Shown: piece after piece, positions 33,677-48,600 of the stretch
Layout of the letters: each line of letters begins with the position of its first letter
Position numbering within the stretch: position 1 is the first letter of the stretch
DNA from: Strigops habroptila
Taxonomy: Eukaryota > Chordata > Aves > Psittaciformes > Psittacidae
Reading direction: 5' to 3'
Length of the DNA: 64,000 bases
Assembly (NCBI RefSeq): GCF_004027225.2
Contig: NC_044277.2
Span: 35,372,812 to 35,436,811, forward strand
Program-made: the position numbers and the translations under genes
Notes under the pieces: model-generated
The model's input: only the letters and a program-made list of their open reading frames with translations
What the model was told of the DNA's origin: nothing
The model's database searches: none

Positions 33677-36600
33677 CTGTAAAGGAAGGAAAGGTTGACA
33701 AATGGAAAAGGAAAAGATGAATTGCATTAGAATCCTTAAGATATCACAACATGCACAAAACCAGAATGAAGTGGGAAAGAGGAAGAAAGGCGGGAAGCAG
33801 GAAAATTTGGGGAGGCGAGCAAGACTTCTAATGCCAGAGAAGTCAGAAGGACTTTTGCCACGGACAGTAGAAGAGGGAGGATTACACCGAGTGAGCCGTG
33901 TCGCAGCTGTGCAAAGGGCTTAATCCTGATTTGGACTTCAGGAATATTATTGCACTGAAGGTGATAACTGCCTGCTTAGAAGCGATCCAGAGCCAGCTTG
34001 GCTTGCATAGCTGGGCCTCCAGATTGATGTGGACCGAAGCCAAAAGTTATTGTCAGTGCATTGCCACTCAAAATGATCCTTGTTCTGCTGTCATGAAATC
34101 TGCCTTGGATGTGCTGCTTTTCATCTTATTTTTTTTCCTTTAAAGTCTTTTAATATTTATTTCACTTCAATTTCACTCAGCCCAAGAATAGGAAATAAAT
34201 AATACAGAAATATAAGCTTCTGCTTATATCCCAGGCCAATTCTGGTTTTGTTTGCACAGGTACCCTATGCTTACAGTAAAAAAGGGAATCTAGACATGAT
34301 ATGCTGTAACTGCTAATCACAGGAATCATTACTATTTTAAAAATTAGCTAAATATTTAACAGACCAATATAATATGCAGAAATATTTTACTAGTTCCAGT
34401 GTTTTCAGATCCCTTTGGCAGAGAATGAAGACTGGTTTGTGATAGTATCTGAAATCCTATTAAGATAAAATATATAAAAATGGGTGATTTGGTAGCTAAA
34501 AGAAACCTTTTGTCTTCATCACTAAAACCGCTATTTAACTTGCAACACACAGGATTTTTTCCCCTTCTTTATATTCTTAGATATGCACATAAATTGTTTT
34601 ACATTCTTAATATTAAAGTTGCTATGCTGCCAGCCTTCTCTCTGCAGGATTTCACCTTCATTTGGGGACTTTATCATGATCTTAGGAGAACTATTTGATG
34701 TCAAGATACTACTTGATAGAGGGAAAATGAGAGTGGTGTCCTCTGAATTTTAACGTCTCAATCATTTATAATATTGTCCTAAATGGAGGTTACCGAAGCA
34801 GTGAGTGCTCACAGAGATATCCAGGAACAAACAATGAAGCAGGGATGCTTGCGAGGAACTGAATCATGGGATGGATGACTTTCTTAAGCATTTCTGCAAG
34901 TGCTTAAGTTAGACTGTACCACACGAATTAGTAAGAACTAATGGTATGTTAAGTATAAATTTGTTACTGGGCTTCATTCCAGTTACTACCTATTCAAGTG
35001 TTGTGACACCAACAAACAAGATAGAATGGAAGTATGAAAAAAATAGCTCCCTGTTTCTTTATTTATATGTAATTAGAGTTCACAGCTCCTTTTTTAGATG
35101 CAGATCCTCAGACTGGAATAGCCCTACTTGTTCCAATGAAACGCTATCTGAGAAAATGTATGAAATACGGACTAATCTTTTACTTAGATTGATATTTTCA
35201 AAGTAAGGCACTCACTACTATTCGCTGCAAAATACATGGCTCAGAAAGGATTTTTATGGACAAGGATCTTGAAGAATATAGCTTTTGCTTTCTAACTTTA
35301 TAATGCATTTTAATAAGAGCACAAGCATGATGAAAAACCTGGGAGAAACACCTGCCTACTTGAATACCAAAGTCCATTTTCAGCAATGCTGGTGAGAAGG
35401 GTCATCTCCCGAGCTTATGCAAAAGTTTTGGGCCCATGGGGATAGATCTTCAACTGAAAAGGCAGGTAGTTAATTGAGTCCTGATTATAGAAGATCTGCC
35501 GCTCAGCCCTGGAAAGTGCTGAATGCAAACCTTTCAACCTGATTCCAAAATTCAGGTATCAGCAGTAAATACATGGCCAGACTTTCTGAGTTGTAAGGGA
35601 TTCTGTGCTCTTTCGATCTTTGTAGATGCAGGAGTGTAGGTGTTCTATTAGACCTCTGTTGAAAATTTTGCCCCTCTTTTTTTTTTGGAAGGACATCTGG
35701 AGTGCCTGAACTAGATAAGAATTGTTTTGAAATTGGTTGTGCAATTTTGCGCACCGAGCCTTCACTAGTGTGTGTAAGCAGGCAAGGGACAGCCCTCCTC
35801 GCTTCTTGCTCTGCAAAGGAACAGGACTGGCAAGAGGTTTAATAAAGAATTTCATGTATATTTAATATTTTTTTACTTAAAACCACAGTGGTACCTTGTT
35901 ATTTCTCTGCATGTGCAAGATGGGCTTCCTTTAGCACTTCCATTTGCTGTTCCAACCAGCTACTACCCAGAAGTACACATTAAACTAAGGTTAACTCCGA
36001 AGCAAAGAACTATGTATGGACTTAAAGTTAAGCAGCTTGTTTCATAGAATTTGGATCTAACCTAACAAGAAATAAAAAATCACTATGTAATGGTTTAGAT
36101 TGGCTAGATGACTGCATTACCTTGTTAACCAACTCTGCTGGTACTGCATTCCAAACAAAACAATCTTGGTCTGCATCACTGCCAAATCTGAATTTCATAA
36201 TGTGTTAACTCCTTCATATTCTGCTGTGATGACATTTTCCTGTGTCAGCAAAACAATGTTAGAGCTCCAACATATTCCCACTGGGTTTGGCTGGATGAAG
36301 CATTTACTCCCTGCACCTCGCTGGACTCAGCAGGCTGCCAGTCTGCAATACTTCGATGTGTCTTTCCAAGAGCAATCATTTGCCATCATGCCCAGACAGC
36401 TTTTAGACTTGCATTTTCACACCTGTGACACTTTAGTATTTGTGCTCTGAGTCATACAGTGACTGAGGTATGCTATCCTCATGCGAGGCAAGAGACCATC
36501 AAAAGGTGCCAGGAGCAACTCTGTCCATGTTATTAAGTAAGTCAACACCTCCCTTCCAACTGCAGCCCACACAACTCAGAGTTATACCTTGTGCTGAGAT

Positions 36601-39600
36601 TGTGTGACACAAAGATTTCAGCTGTGGACTTCTACATAAAACAACTTCTTTGAACTAGGAGGTGATTCTGAAAGGTAGAAAGCAGAAGCAGGGCTCAGTG
36701 TTAGTTGAGCAATCGTCAATTGAGAAGTGTCAATGGGATTAAGGCATCCAACCCCTCTGCAGGTCCTTGCAATCTCATCTCAGATCACCTCGCTCTACCT
36801 ATTACTGCAGCCCTGCTCTGCTGCCAGAGAAAAGCTTTCTGCTGAGCATGGCACAGCCCTTGCCACATGCCTTTCAGATGGTTCAGATTCAACACTTCAT
36901 TGTGTCTGTCCATTGCTATTAGGTAACTGTTGTCAAGCTTCTACTCAAGCTTTATCTTAGTCTTGGAGATCTCATGGGTAGGGCTGTTTTTCACATTACC
37001 TGGAATAACAAGTCCCAACCCTTGATTTGGGTCCCTCACAGTAATAAGGGATAACTAAAGTGTTTACCTCAGATTACATTAATCACATTAGGCCAATGCT
37101 GAGACAGTGCTGAATACTTACACTTTGATTTATATTTTCCCCTGTGGTGCTGAGTGACATCAGATGATGCTCTCAATAAGCACCAGGAATTTTCACAAGG
37201 CTAGCTCATGCAGCAGGGAGGGAAACACACCCTGCATGACTGATGGTTGAGTTTGTTTTTCCCATAAGCAAAGTCCAGGCTGAAGTTCACAAGCCAAATT
37301 TTTGGAGGCGCCGAGCAACCACAACTCCCACTGAGCAGCTATTCAGCACTGCTCAGCATCTGGCACACTAAAATTTGCACGTATAAGGATCTCAGAGTTT
37401 AACCTGATGAGTTGTACCAAAGTTGCAGGTATTCAGCATCTTTCAGCATTTGCTTCCTTGTGCAGAGCACTACCTAAATCTGTACAGAGTTCTTGTAAAG
37501 GGTGTGGAGTGGGGGAAAGGAGTGAGTAGGATGGCTTTGTCATAATGTTTTCATTTATTAGGGTCTAGCAGTTATGCCATTTATGCTGGGGAAAAATAGG
37601 CAGTCTAAGCCTTCCAGATACTTGAAACAAAATGAAATCTACACATTGTTTTCTGCTTTCCTGCCATTAATCTCCATAGCCTTTAGGTACAAAGACTGGG
37701 ATCCATATTACCAAACTTGAGTCATCCAGAAATGAGATATCCGCTCAAGCAAGCTGTATTCATGCCCTCTAATGGGAGTGATAAGAGAAAGGCACAACCA
37801 GAGGGTGATTCGTCCCATGCTTAGAAGTGTCTATAGGGTGGGTTGCCCTCTGGATGTGCCCTTTTCTTTCTACTGACTCTAGAGACACTCTTGGTGACTG
37901 GGTTAGACTAGATCTGGCTTTTAAGTAATTACACAAGAAAGGTTTCAGTCAAATACTTCAAGATATCAGAAAATTGCTTGATAGGAATTGAGAACTTTGA
38001 CTGCGCTATCACTTTTACAAGGTCAGTAACTCTTAAATTTAGGAAGTGGGGAGGAAAGGTGAAGGGTCTTCATAGTCTTCTTTGGTTTTTGCTTTGGCAA
38101 TTTTTGATTATTTTTTATGACTTCTGATAAAGTGGGATCTCTGTCCCTCTCAGAGGTTATGTCACACCAGCTTGCAGAGAGATGTGAGAAATAAGAGAAA
38201 TGGGGGCTGAAACGGTTGTTTCCTCCAGGGCTATAGATAACCCAGCAGTATATTTTATCTAGCTTGAGCATAATTACACAATCACAATTTTTTGTAATTA
38301 ATCAGAAAACAAAAATTGTTGCTGGTTTTATGCTGTCCACAGGAGAATAGATTATGCCTTTGCTGGCAAAGAAAAAACTATCTCACATTTTTTGAACAAA
38401 TACGGTTCTACCTAGTGGATGTGTAGTAGTTGAACACATTGTGTCACCTGACCTATTTCTGAATTCTCCAAACCATCTTATAGTGTCATGGTCTTAGTTT
38501 TCAGCAAATTGATGGGAAAGCTTTAGTGAAAAAAGCGAGAAAAGAACGCAGGGGGCTTATTAGAAGTCAGTATGCCCTAGGATATGGGGTTGTTTCTTAC
38601 AACTATGCAGACAGATGGGATGGTTGGTTACAACCTATATGAATGTTTTCTGGAGCAACAATGCTAACCAAAGCAGGTACTGCCCCTTGGCTCCCCATCC
38701 ATCTCTTCTCGCTTTGCCTGCATGGTTCATTGTCCATTTGCATTGCTGCAGCTGTTTGCAGGGCTGCACTAAGAATGGGAATGTCACTGGAATGACATCA
38801 ATTTTGTGTTGTTTTTTGAGGTGAAGGAAATTATTTTTAAACCTGGACCATTTGAATTATTTGATTCCAACACAGCCCAACAAACAGCTGCCTCAGCACA
38901 AATGCCATGTGAGTGGTGGCATCTGGACAGGAATAAGAAGCAGGGCCATTTGGCAAGAAACTCCTAAATCACCTTTGCTGCCACAGAAAAAAAATGGATC
39001 TACACCTTTAGAGGCATGTGAACTGCCCAATGCCTTCACTGCCTCCTCTTCATCCAACCAGAGAGCAAGAGTGTGAATATGTTGGAAAATGTGGGTCTTG
39101 GAGAGAGAAGCAGTGAAAATACAAGCTTTTTGCTTCTACTGTTTCTGTAGCCTCAGAAAAGGAGTGAGAAATTAAAGTTAATTCCGATATTTAGCTGGCT
39201 TGTTTAGAAACAACCCCCAGTGTTGACAAGAACAAGCATGATTAAAAAATGCTAGCTGGCCGCAAAGCAATCACAGAATCTGTAGGCTATGTTTGTCTGC
39301 CTCAAATGTCAAGTGTTACACTTCTGGCACTCAACACTTCCAGGCAGCGGAAACAAAAGCAGCACAACAGGTTATTTTTAAATAGTTTAAACTTTAGTTC
39401 AAGCATTTTGTTTTCATATTTTTATGCAGTCTAGCTTCTTCAGTGTAACACCTGGCAGCTGTCACATATATCACAACAATATTGTTTCAAGCTAAGAGGC
39501 TGTTTATTTTGTAGGGATCTTTTCTTTTTTATTAGGGGGAACCAACAGAATAGTCTCTAAAATAATTGCCACAATTGCCTGCCACAGAAATGCTTATACT

Positions 39601-42600
39601 AGCAGGCAAATAATATGCACAGACAAACTCCATCAGTCACAGTACTAGATATGTCACTCCCTTAATAGTAGTCAGTAATGAATTTTTAAAGTCCATTGGG
39701 AAGAAATGCCTTTCTTCAATAGATTTTCATTAGATTACAATTAACATTATGTGCATAATGTCTAATGCAGTGCCTTTTATAAAATGACCTTAAAGAGGCC
39801 AAATATATTTCAGAGGAAAACAGCCCTACTAGCTTCCTTTGACATAGGATCCACACATCTCCTACGGGATGTGGAGGTCCAAACACTTGGACCAGTGGTA
39901 GAAACAGTTTTACAGAATGGTGTGAGAGAGCAGCTTTATTCTAACTGTTATTTTGGACTAAGGAAATTTAATTCCTTTATTTATCTCATCTATCTTGTTC
40001 ATGACTCAAACAAAAAAGCCTGAAGTAATATACTTGTGTAATATTTCATCCATAGCTGCACCTCATTGGCATTACTTTTTGTTGAGAGTGATTAACAGTA
40101 TATTTGCATAAAACCTTGTCCTGCTACTTACTGTCCAGGACAATGGAGGAAGCCCAAGAGGAGACTCTTACAAACATACGAACGTTAAGGCTGCCTGATT
40201 GGAACAGTCATTCTCAGATCTGTCCACACATCATTTCTCATCCTTCCCAGAATGAAGCTTTTGAGGACATCCTGATCAATCAATCATCAATTCTGTCCCC
40301 TTCCAACAAAGGAAGGGTCATCTTGAGGGGCTGGAGGAGTAAGTGGTATGCACTGGCCACCAGTACCAGAAAGCTACTCGAGGCTACCAGTTGTCCCCTC
40401 TTCTTCCTACTGCTGCTTCATCAGACAAATAGATGTGACTTCAGGTCAGCAAGTTAAATGTGAAATAAACACTTTCAAAGAACTTCTCTGTGGCAGTAAC
40501 CCATCTAATACATGCCAGAGAAACTTTGCTATTAGCTTTCAGGAGAAGTAGCAAACCTAGTAATGGTAAACATAATGCTTCTGTCAGGTAGTCTTTCCTT
40601 TGAGTAACATGGACTGTTGTAATTTAAAGCTTTTCTTTCTCTGCAAAGGGTATTTTTGTAAAGCCAGTGAATGAGACAAAGTGCCAGTTCAGGCTGTAAC
40701 TCACCCAGAGCTCCATTCACAGGATCAGATAACGGAGCCAGCATAGCTGTGAGCTGTGTAGACACATACCACGCTTGGAGGTCGGAGCACTGCTCACATT
40801 GTGACTGACTGACTGACTTGGGCTGCTGTAAGTATGTGGTGGGGAAGTGGGGGTATACATGAGCTGTGGACACAGCACACCTTCTGTGAGAGACAAAACC
40901 ACACTGATGGAGATGCAGGAAGAAAAACTGGAACTTCAGCTAAACCAGTTGCTATTCTTTAAAGCCAGCACAAAACAGAAGAAGAAATCATTGGCCACAA
41001 TTAAAACATTTTTTTCCCTCATTGTCTGTTGCTGTTGCCCCTTTTACTTTGGGTGCTCATTTTTCCATGTCTTCAGTTGCCTGAACCTTCTCTTTGCTAC
41101 AACCACAGCAGGTGAAGCTGGTAGCCAAGAAATGACTCTACCCCAACAATACATTGCTCAGTTAGTAGCATTGTGACTTCCCGGACAGATGTCTGTTGTA
41201 TCACATCTCACACTGTAATCTTTGCTTGCCCATTAGCAATGCTAGTTTGCTTCACAGCACTCAGTCAACCAATGTGCAACATATTAAACCAAGCTTCCTT
41301 CTGCCCACCTCGTCCTGTTCCCATGTGAAGCCCAAGGAAGCTGTGATAAATGCTGCTCTCAAAGCATCAGATTTAGTCACAGTTATTACAGAGCACAGAT
41401 CACAGGCAACTGTCACCAGAGGCAAGCTTGGAACTGACCTGCATCTGGGCAGGCACCGGTTCCATTTTATTTTTTAAAAAGTAATCTATTTATTTTATAA
41501 AACTAAATTATGAAATCGTGCATAAATATAAAAATGAATTTATTTTTAAAAAATAAATCTGGTGCCAGACACTGTAAATTCTCACCAGCACTGATGGCGA
41601 AAACGACAGCTACCTTTCCTCAGAAAGGCATTTTGTAATAGAGCAAGTCATACAGCATGTGTTTCATCATGAAAAAAAAGCCATTTCTGTGTGCAGAAGT
41701 GCTGAGCCAGGAGTGCTCTAAGAGACTGGGTCTGTATTTCAATCACCACCTTCGATGGTTGAGATAGACTGAGGCAGATTTTATAGGGTGCTCTCTAAAT
41801 TAAAAAGAGCTATGAGAAATTCTGATCACTTATTCTTTGGGGTTGTGAGATCTTCATTCTCTGCTCAGTCAAAGGCATGACATCTATGTCGGACATCTGC
41901 AGCGTGGTTTGCACATTGCAGCACCTATCTCTCTCTGTTGGCCAGTAGCCTGGGCTAACAAGTTTTCTGAGTTAGTCAGTGGTCTCTTACTTAAAGACCT
42001 GAAGATTATTGTAAAGATGTCAGTAAAGTATATCACCTGAAAAAGGGATCTAAGATGGAATCAGCGCTGTTTGATATATCCCTTTTATAACATTTCAATT
42101 TGGCTGGACGTGCTGCCCCCCAACTTTTATGTCCATTTCAAAAGCTAGGTAGGTGGGCACTGAGTCCTGCAGGGTGCTGCAGTGCAGCCCCTCGCCTGCT
42201 TACAAGCCAGGAAAGCCTGGAAGTGGCATGATACAATATCCGAACACAAGGACTCAGGCCAGTTTACTAATTACTGCCGGTGGGATTTTCAGTCACATAG
42301 GCTGGTATTTAAATATTGATCTGTCTCTAATAGTTACAGGACTACAAGCACTGCTTTTCATAGACAAGTGTATGACTACACTGAAAGCCTGAACTGTCTC
42401 AAAGCGGTAGGATAACTAACCAAATATTTCACAAACAGGTGGATTGTGTTGTTGTGACATATATCTACCATAATCTGATGTAAAACAGCAACAGTTCATC
42501 CTTGGTTAGGAAATATTTTTGTTTACACTCTACTTTCCTCTCTGAATGCCTTAACAATGAGCAAAACAAGCAATGCTTGGAGGAGGAGGTCTAGTGGAAG

Positions 42601-45600
42601 TAGAATTCAATATTTAAATGAGCTAGACAATGAGAAAGACAATGTCTAGGTGAGCCTGGCTTTGTATTAATTTGAACAGGATAAATAATTTTGTCCACTC
42701 TGTCATTGTGGAGGTCTTTTTGCTAGCAATGGACTGAAAAAATTAAATATACATAAATCAGACGGTATCTATGACTCACCAGACAAATCACAGACTATTG
42801 GAGGTAAAACTTCAGGTGAAGTATTTGCTACTCATATTAATTATGAGAAACTGTTGTCTGAAAGCTGATCTCAATGCATTGCCCTCACGACTCATCACTG
42901 CTGCCTCTGAATCACCCAAATAATTCTCAGAAGCAAGGGGGAGAGAGGTGTTAAAGGAGGAACAATCAAGACTTTCCTCATTTTGTCTGAATGTATTTGC
43001 TAAACTGAGGAAAAAATAAATCTGACCTGAAGCACGAAGTCAAGATACAAAATGGAAAGTTAGAGGCAGAATTTGCCACCAACTGAATATCAGCCTGAGT
43101 GGCCTCAGACCCAGCTGCTATAACCGAGTCCCAGATCACCAAGTCAAATTACAGAGAAGCAAAGGCAGAATTTTTTGACCATTAACTGAGTTTCTTGCAT
43201 TAGTGTTTGTCCTGCATTTCAGCTACATGCTGAACACTTCTTTTTTTTCAAAGCAAAATGTAAGAGATGTTTAGGAAGAAGCTTCAAACTGAGTTTAATT
43301 AGGGCTCGTACACTAGCAGATTCATGGGACTCCTGCAAAAGGCCTGACTTCATGGAGGATAGAGGACCCTTTTCTCATTCAGTCAAACCTTGCAGATTTC
43401 TTAATGGTACAGAAATAAATCCAGTTTTCTACCTAAGAAAAGATACAGTGCAAGTGTACCAACACCTAGATGGTGAATATTGAGTTGGCTTTTGCTCTGC
43501 ACATTCCCAGATCCTTCATTAGCATTAAAAACAATCGTGTCAGGGAGCAGAGAGGTTTTGGAGCAGCAGCTGGCTTCATGGGAGAGCTGCCTGGGCTGCG
43601 CCTGCTGCTGATGCTAACAAACTTCTCATCCCACTCTGGGGGAAAACTGTTGGAATGCTGTGTTGAGTGGGCCAGAGGGGTGAGACACTCTTGCTTAGCA
43701 TCCTTCCTGACAGATTCAGCCTTGCAAGACTGCCTTCTCTTGAGCAAACAGTCCCCTCTCTGGAAGGGCTTCCTTACCTGAGCAGATTGGCAAGACTGAA
43801 TTTCCAATTCAGAGAAGAGAAACGAAATTATTATTTGTGTACCACTGCCACACTTGTGGAATCATTCCAAAGCAGCTCTACGCTAAAATGTGGGACCGTA
43901 CCTTTGATAGGGTGGTGGAAAAGCAGAGGCACATGGGCAACGAGCACAGCATGACTTATCTTGGGCTTATTTTGGTTTTGAATGATCTTATTTTGTCTGT
44001 GTTGTCTGCATATTGACATGACAACCAATGGGCTAAAACTTCGCTAAGTAATGACCTCTCTGACATGTGAGTTAAAGCTGTCTCATGCAAAAATATTTGA
44101 AGGATCACCAGCTGAAATTGAAGTATTCAGCAGCAGGGCAAAGAGAACTACAGTACGTGAATACAGAGAAGACTGTCCCTATGGTAATTCTTGCAGATGG
44201 CATAAGGTTGCAAGCAAGTAATAGAAAATTTTAAAACTAATGAAACAAGATTAACATAGGCCACTCCATTAGTATTTCTCCTCCCAGAGAGCTCAGTCCT
44301 GATTATATTTTATGTCCTCATGGAATTAAAGCACTGAACTTACTGGCAGTGAAGGGAAATTAGATCAGAATACTGTTTGTGGATGATTAACTTGCATTTC
44401 CTTTCAGACTAAATGTGTGTGCTTGAGTCCTTTGGAGCCACAGACAGCTGAGCAACAGAATATGGGGTCCAGTACTTCATGGTAGGTGAAATAAACTGAA
44501 TAACCAGACACCAAGGCAAACACAAGACTTTCATAAACTTTCTCACATTTATATGGTGTCACTGCATGAGAGATGTTGCCTACAAAAATCTGAGTAGGGA
44601 AAAAATTTCCCTTACACATCCATTCCCCTCTGTATTTTAACCAGAATGAAATAATTCGAGCAGATATAAGGTAATTTGGGATCTGCCTTTTTTCCAGTGA
44701 CAAATACCTGTCATTGCCGGTTTTTGGTATTCCTCTATTACAAACCAAGGGATAGAGTGATTCTGCAATGCAAGATATTTTAAAAGACTACACATTGCTG
44801 GAAAGTGTTTTTACTGTTCTGGATGTGCATGGCTTTCTCTAGCTGTCAGAGGTCTGCACAAGGGAATCAAAGGGCAGAACTTAGGGCCGGCTTTTCATGT
44901 TTGGTTGCTTAAAGCTGGGCAGCAAGAGGGGCTTACATACCTGGCTTGTTAGCTGGGAGTAATGGACATTTGCACTGTTAGAAGTGACAGATGTTCAACA
45001 CTCCTATAGACTAATCTTACTACTAAAAATGACTCAATGCATACTTAAAAGTCAGATTTCTAAAAGCATGAAGAGCCATATGCCCCTTCAGGTGTGCCGG
45101 TCCAACAGTTAGATGCCACAAGCATTTACAAAACACACACATCATTCTTCATACGCCTAAAGTTCCACACCTGTATGCCATTGGTAGCATCCTTCAGTAA
45201 TCTTCATTATACAAAGCACAAAAACACATGCCTGAGTCCTGAAATACCAAATGGGTGAATGAGTTTCTGAAGTCTAATGCATAAAATATGTATTCTTCTT
45301 TCTAGCTCTTCTTCCTAGCCTCTTTTCTGAGACCGAACAAAAGAAGACAATGTAAGTCTTGGTGAAGATTTGCTTCACCTCCTGTAACCCATCACACAGA
45401 CTGTCTCTAAGCTCTCTTAAGTTTTTGGTTTGGACTCCAAGATCTATTTCTCCCATGCACCGGAAAAGGCTGCTTGTTAACATCTATGTCACCCTCCACA
45501 AATACATTACTCCCCATGGTGGCAGGGCAGTTCACTGTTGGTATTCCCACTCCCAGTGTTTTAATCATTGGCTCCTGGTTGTCATCTGCAGAGGGTCAGG

Positions 45601-48600
45601 TTCACTTCAAAAGACCTCCCCAACTTGAGATGCTGAGCAGTGTCACCTTACACTCAGCAGGCAGATGTGAAGAGGTGCCAAGTGTGAACCAGAAGCGGTT
45701 GGTGAAATGTCTCTCTTACTGGAGATGCTTCTCATCCTCCACCAGATGCAGAAGCAGCCTGTGGTAATTATACTGTTGTCTTAGGCACTTCCTCAAGCGG
45801 GATGTGGCTCTCCAGTGTGAGTTACCTATTTTGTTCATGCTGAATCATCTCCTCTCATCCCTTCTTAGACCAAGCAATCTGTACACCTGTGGGCTGTACC
45901 CCCAGTTGCCGTATCCCTGCTGATACATCCTCCTGCACCCTGGAGGAAATTTATTGATGCATCAATATAAGTTCTTAGAGTGCAGCAGCCCCTAAATAAA
46001 GTAAATTTTGGGAATTAGTAGGTGGAACTAACCTCTTTTTGCTGCTAAAAAGCAAGGAAATCCTTATCAGTGCATTCTATTAAAATAGCCTGAAAATAAC
46101 ATATATGCTGCTTTTATGATAAGAATCATGCAGATTTACATTATTACTATAAATTATTATTACAGTTATTTCAAGTAATTTTATTATGTGGCTTTCAGGG
46201 GCTTATCACAGAAAAAGAGAAAAGGGCAGTGACCTGGTATCTCACATGAAAGACAAAGATGCATAAACTGTCTAAACAGCCACCTCACTACACTTGGAGA
46301 AGAAAATCATTTTTATGCAAATAGAGTCCAAAATGCCTTTCCTCCTCACCTCCTTTCTACTTCATGATTAAATAAATCATAAAGCTGTCACTAGAGACCA
46401 CGCAGAAAGAGGTCTCAAATGGTAGAAATGAGAGCTTTCTGCATTTGTCTATTTTTAATTTCGAAAGGTATTTTGAATTTAAAAAGGAAGAGAAGGAAAA
46501 AAAAAAGAGCATAATGCTATTCGCATGCCTGATTTTCCAGGAGTACAAATAGGCTTTATGTCCTCTTGTAATAATACAATGAATTTTCAAAACCAAACAC
46601 AAATAAATGAAAATACACTATGATCCATAAATTTAATTGAGATTCACAGTGTCTGACGCTTTTCAAATTCAAATTACCACCAGACAGTGCATCATTTTGC
46701 ATAACTTATGTGGCCAAAACATAGGTGATAGCTTCTTCTCTCTCCCCCTTTTATTATGGAGAGATATACTTCAGTCATAGTGCTGGAATTTTTGCACATA
46801 AAAGCTGAATAATAATTTAACATTTTTCATAGATACACTCTATCATGTACAATGCTTAGAGCGCAGTACAGAAGCAAGCAGGGAAAACCCAGCATTTTTA
46901 TGTTGAAGAATAGACCAAAATGGAATTCTTCTGTTGTTAGCGCACATACCCAAAGGTAACTACTATTGATTTGTGTCAGAGGTCTTTAGTCTTCAGTAGA
47001 TAAGATTAAATGCCCAAGTAGTAACACAGAATTCTCTGCAGATCAGCCATATCACTTTGGAAATTGAATATATGCATATGTCTTACCTAACAGGGGTATG
47101 AATTTGGAGCTGGAAGAACTAAATCATGGACAGAGTCTACCAAAAAGAAGCTACTCCAGAAGAAATGTTATGGAATATTTAAGGTTTAGTTTACAGTATT
47201 TACATCTGGGACAACTTCACTGGGTAGTGAAGTTCTTAGTCCTTGATCTTACAGGTATTTCAGCTCTTAAGTAGTGAGACCAAAGGAAAAAAAAAGCCTT
47301 TGCCCACAAAACCCTCGTTTTTTAAGCACGGATAGTTAAAAACACACACACAGCCTTGGGTGCTTAAAGGGTTGGGTTCTCCCCCAGCTGCATATGAGTG
47401 CATTTGAAGGTCATGTTTGGTACTCTATGCTCATTGGGAATGTGGGAGGGACACCTTTGGATGCCTTTGGTGGGAAAAGGACCTGAAGAGGAGTCCCCAG
47501 CGTGTGGGGTGTGATGTATGGGCTGCACTGTGAAGGGACTCTCTCCATTCTCTCCATGGGGACCTCATGGAGCAGGGCTTGAGACATCCTCACTTGGGAG
47601 CATCACTGATTTGCTCATGGTGGGAATCACAGCTGCAGGATTATTCAGTAGATTTTGCTTCCTGATGTTTACTCCTCTGATGACAACCTTCCAGATCTTC
47701 CTCCTCTATTTGTTGGACTGAACAAGCTTGGGGCTCTTCACATCTCCTGTCAACCCACAGGTTCTCTATCCTGCTGGTCATCTGAACAGCAACTGAAATA
47801 TAAGCCCATATATCTGAGGATGTAAATATCTCTTTCCACTTTGAACTAGGGATGCAATATTTAACCATGCAGGAGTAAGATGAAGGGTGGCATTTCCAAG
47901 GCGGGAGGAAAAAATGTTTTAGGCAGCTTGTATTGTGAACTAGCATGATGTTTTTGGATGGGAATAAAGGGAAAAAGTCCTTTAAAACCATGTAGGAACA
48001 TCACCACAGACACTACTTGAACTGTTAGTTAATGGTAAAAGGAAATATTTCCTACCCATGAAAGTACAAATCATGTATTGAATCAGATTCCAAAGATGAT
48101 GTAGTATGATAAGAAATGCCAAAAGTGATATGCAGAATGCTAACTCCTGTCAGAAAATAAGAAAAGTGCTTCACCAGTGTTGTCATGACACAAACTAGTC
48201 ATTATCACTGCATTTAGTGAAAAAGCTCTGTTTACACAGCACTTTTCCATGACATCCTTTAATTGGAGGAAGGGAGTAAAAACAGTGGTGTGAAGAACCA
48301 GGGTTTAATCAGCCAGGGTTTAAAAAAAATTACACAAATATGGCGTTTCAGAGTGAGTTGTGTAAAATCACATGCAGGAAAAAAACACAGTTGAAGTTCA
48401 CATACTTAGAAATTATCACTGCCACAGGACAGCAGCCATTTTGCTCGTGACGTAGACATATTTCAGCTCAGATCTGAAGATCTGACTGTGGCATCATCTC
48501 CTGGCATCACCCTTCCTAACTTGGTCACTCTGCTTTTTCTGTTCTTCAGCACAATTTGCACCTTTCTGCTTCCTGAGTTTTCCTATCCTTTCCTCTGTCT

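Noticed and set aside
37780-37920. Possible third CR1-like fragment (GTTAGACTAGATCTGG near 37900)
   Set aside because: Only a short motif resembles CR1; the rest of the tail and the 8-bp terminal repeat are missing.
40104-40457. 117-codon plus-strand frame inside the TRIM55 last intron
   Set aside because: No recognisable similarity, no splice sites and no start context; likely chance.
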